The translations under genes and the position numbers were made by a program. Shown in pieces: positions 12,801-12,899 of a stretch of 12,899 nucleotides of DNA. This stretch comes from Candidatus Thalassarchaeaceae archaeon. Its GTDB lineage: Archaea; Thermoplasmatota; Poseidoniia; Poseidoniales; Thalassarchaeaceae. The notes under the pieces are model-generated. The model did not search any database. It was not told the origin of the DNA and saw only the letters and a program-made list of their open reading frames with translations. The stretch is from assembly GCA_030754395.1 (NCBI GenBank), contig JASMAJ010000010.1, forward strand, positions 1 through 12,899. The letters are read 5' to 3'. The stretch's first letter is position 1. Each line of letters starts with the position of its first letter.

Positions 12801-12899
12801 GTCCCCGAGTTAGGTGATAAATTCGCTAGTCGACATGGACAGAAGGGAATTATTGGAAGATTAGTTGACGAGAAGGATATGCCTTTCACATCGGACGGT
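9849..12899 (+). CDS. rpoB: DNA-directed RNA polymerase subunit B, unsplit (3' end outside window)
   Basis: The catalytic second-largest subunit of archaeal RNA polymerase. 1017 codons are present and the frame is open at the window edge. Landmarks are GGYFIINGTERVLI (190-203), ARDLHPTQWGRLCPNETPEG (489-508), THVEIDP (744-750), ILGVCASLVPYPEHN (753-767), HHGYNMQDAVIINR (835-848) and GDKFASRHGQKG (989-1000) with catalytic-site lysines K991 and K999. The N-terminal (B'') and C-terminal (B') blocks lie in one frame, so the gene is not split as it is in methanogens and haloarchaea. Between DAEEEE (649-654) and THVEIDP there are about 90 residues, where archaeal homologues typically have a short linker. 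The block usually reading PRNTYQSAM(G/A)KQ is PRVTGGTAMVKQ (770-781). The ATG is preceded by GGGGG overlapping the rpoH stop, so the two genes are translated from one transcript. Confidence 0.97.
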   Translation, partial: MKEIVESYFQQRSLVNHQLASYNDCIPSGDGRLSRMEKIVRNIRIGTDEIIEDDDGGIIKLDVLDKEIVIRMKNIHLGSPTIREANGAEHPGTPLECRLRKLTYYSPVHLDFQIIWDDDPNEPVPKVEERVHIGNLPIMVRSALCNVHANHISHLCGDTDRKLSPHTSAEDAERLTELLRKAGEDPLDPGGYFIINGTERVLISMEDLAPNRVTVEKNKKYAHETEVAKIFSQKDGVRKPLNIEKRRDGMLMVKIPSAGTTPIPVVLLMRALGMENDKEIFTAIAGPAEAMKYTVANLNEVKDNEEYNVENSDEALAWLEKKFAAGQQKEYREARIQNLLDKELLPHLGSGIEYREKKAIFLGRIVRQVLEMAITNRDPNDKDHYANKRVRLAGDLIEDLFRVSLQQLARDLKYQLERHHNRKRELRINACLRPDVLTQKIMHALATGNWVGGRSGVSQLLDRTTYLAALSHMRRVTSPLVRSQPHFEARDLHPTQWGRLCPNETPEGQNCGLVKNAAQMIDVSEEVPETDVKELLREAGVDSSPTGWADGSRVHVNGDIFGLHKNATKLVNQFKRRRRQGRIRPEVSIRHDSANRDIYINTDRGRILRPLLVIDDGDLILSKDHLELIRSKEWTFNDLVSNGIVEWVDAEEEEDLLVAPRPFDLPPASPKYGRPINPAMVEWVNLGERSGEEQIKEANLRAEVYMPNGELVVEEFSVPLNYYQEEMEGLRRKQKRNNTILVYTHVEIDPQLILGVCASLVPYPEHNSTPRVTGGTAMVKQSLGLPSANYRLRPDTRMHVMHYPQQSIVGTRAMDSTNFASRPGGQNFVVAILSHHGYNMQDAVIINRAAVERSLGRSSFIRTYNAENKRFPGGQEERIEIPGTGLDEIKGLKSWENYTHLERDGLPTPETYLTSVGAEASVLVGKTSPPRFLEESHGHFLQAQERRESSMMIRNGEHGWVDNVYVTESLDSGLLCRITVRTEKVPELGDKFASRHGQKGIIGRLVDEKDMPFTSDG

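Noticed and set aside
1..12899. CRISPR array, insertion sequence, toxin-antitoxin or phage genes
   Set aside because: No regularly spaced repeats, transposase motifs, terminal inverted repeats or phage-like proteins were seen on either strand.

Overview
The window looks like chromosomal DNA from a Thermoplasmatota-type euryarchaeon. A marine group II (Poseidoniales-like) cell is my best guess, inferred from gene content without any database search. Archaeal markers are an archaeal RNA polymerase subunit H followed by a B subunit that is not split into B'' and B', a probable RNase P Pop5 protein, a tRNA without encoded CCA, TATA-like boxes, and a mix of Shine-Dalgarno-led and apparently leaderless starts. 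An FtsZ-family protein and a quinol-oxidising Rieske/cytochrome b complex point to an FtsZ-containing, respiring cell. I see no transposase, integrase, phage gene or CRISPR array, and no gene-free stretch longer than 300 bases.

Region 1 (9-5797, minus strand) is a tightly packed five-gene respiratory operon. In transcription order it encodes: a secreted, C-terminally anchored protein with a CxCH motif; a small two-helix membrane protein; a Tat-type Rieske 2Fe-2S protein; a b6-type cytochrome b; and a 926-residue fusion. The fusion joins a cytochrome b C-terminal (subunit IV-like) membrane domain to an extracytoplasmic insert, a sixth membrane helix, two 4Fe-4S ferredoxin motifs and two complete CCG domains of the HdrB/HdrD type. 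Predicted topology puts the insert outside and the Hdr-like module in the cytoplasm, so one complex appears to join a Rieske/b6-type quinol oxidase to a cytoplasmic heterodisulfide-reductase-like module. No canonical CxxCH cytochrome c1 or f gene is present. This is the most unusual system in the window.

Region 2 (5798-7592, plus strand) starts divergently from that operon. The intergenic gap holds a perfect GACCCC-TAC-GGGGTC inverted repeat. Then come a small TPR protein, a short divergent FtsZ/tubulin-superfamily GTPase, and, behind its own TATA box, a probable RNase P Pop5 subunit.

Region 3 (7576-8961, minus strand) is one gene fusing a HemK/Mtq2-like methyltransferase to a biotin-protein ligase. 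It converges on and overlaps the Pop5 gene by 17 bases.

Region 4 (8981-12899, plus strand) is an information-processing locus. It has a TATA-like promoter, a GC-rich leader of about 100 nt that can fold into a nested structure (candidate ncRNA), tRNA-Lys(TTT), an enlarged rpoH with an N-terminal helix-hairpin-helix-like extension, and rpoB, which runs off the window after 1017 codons. RpoB carries an extra segment of about 70-80 residues between two conserved blocks.
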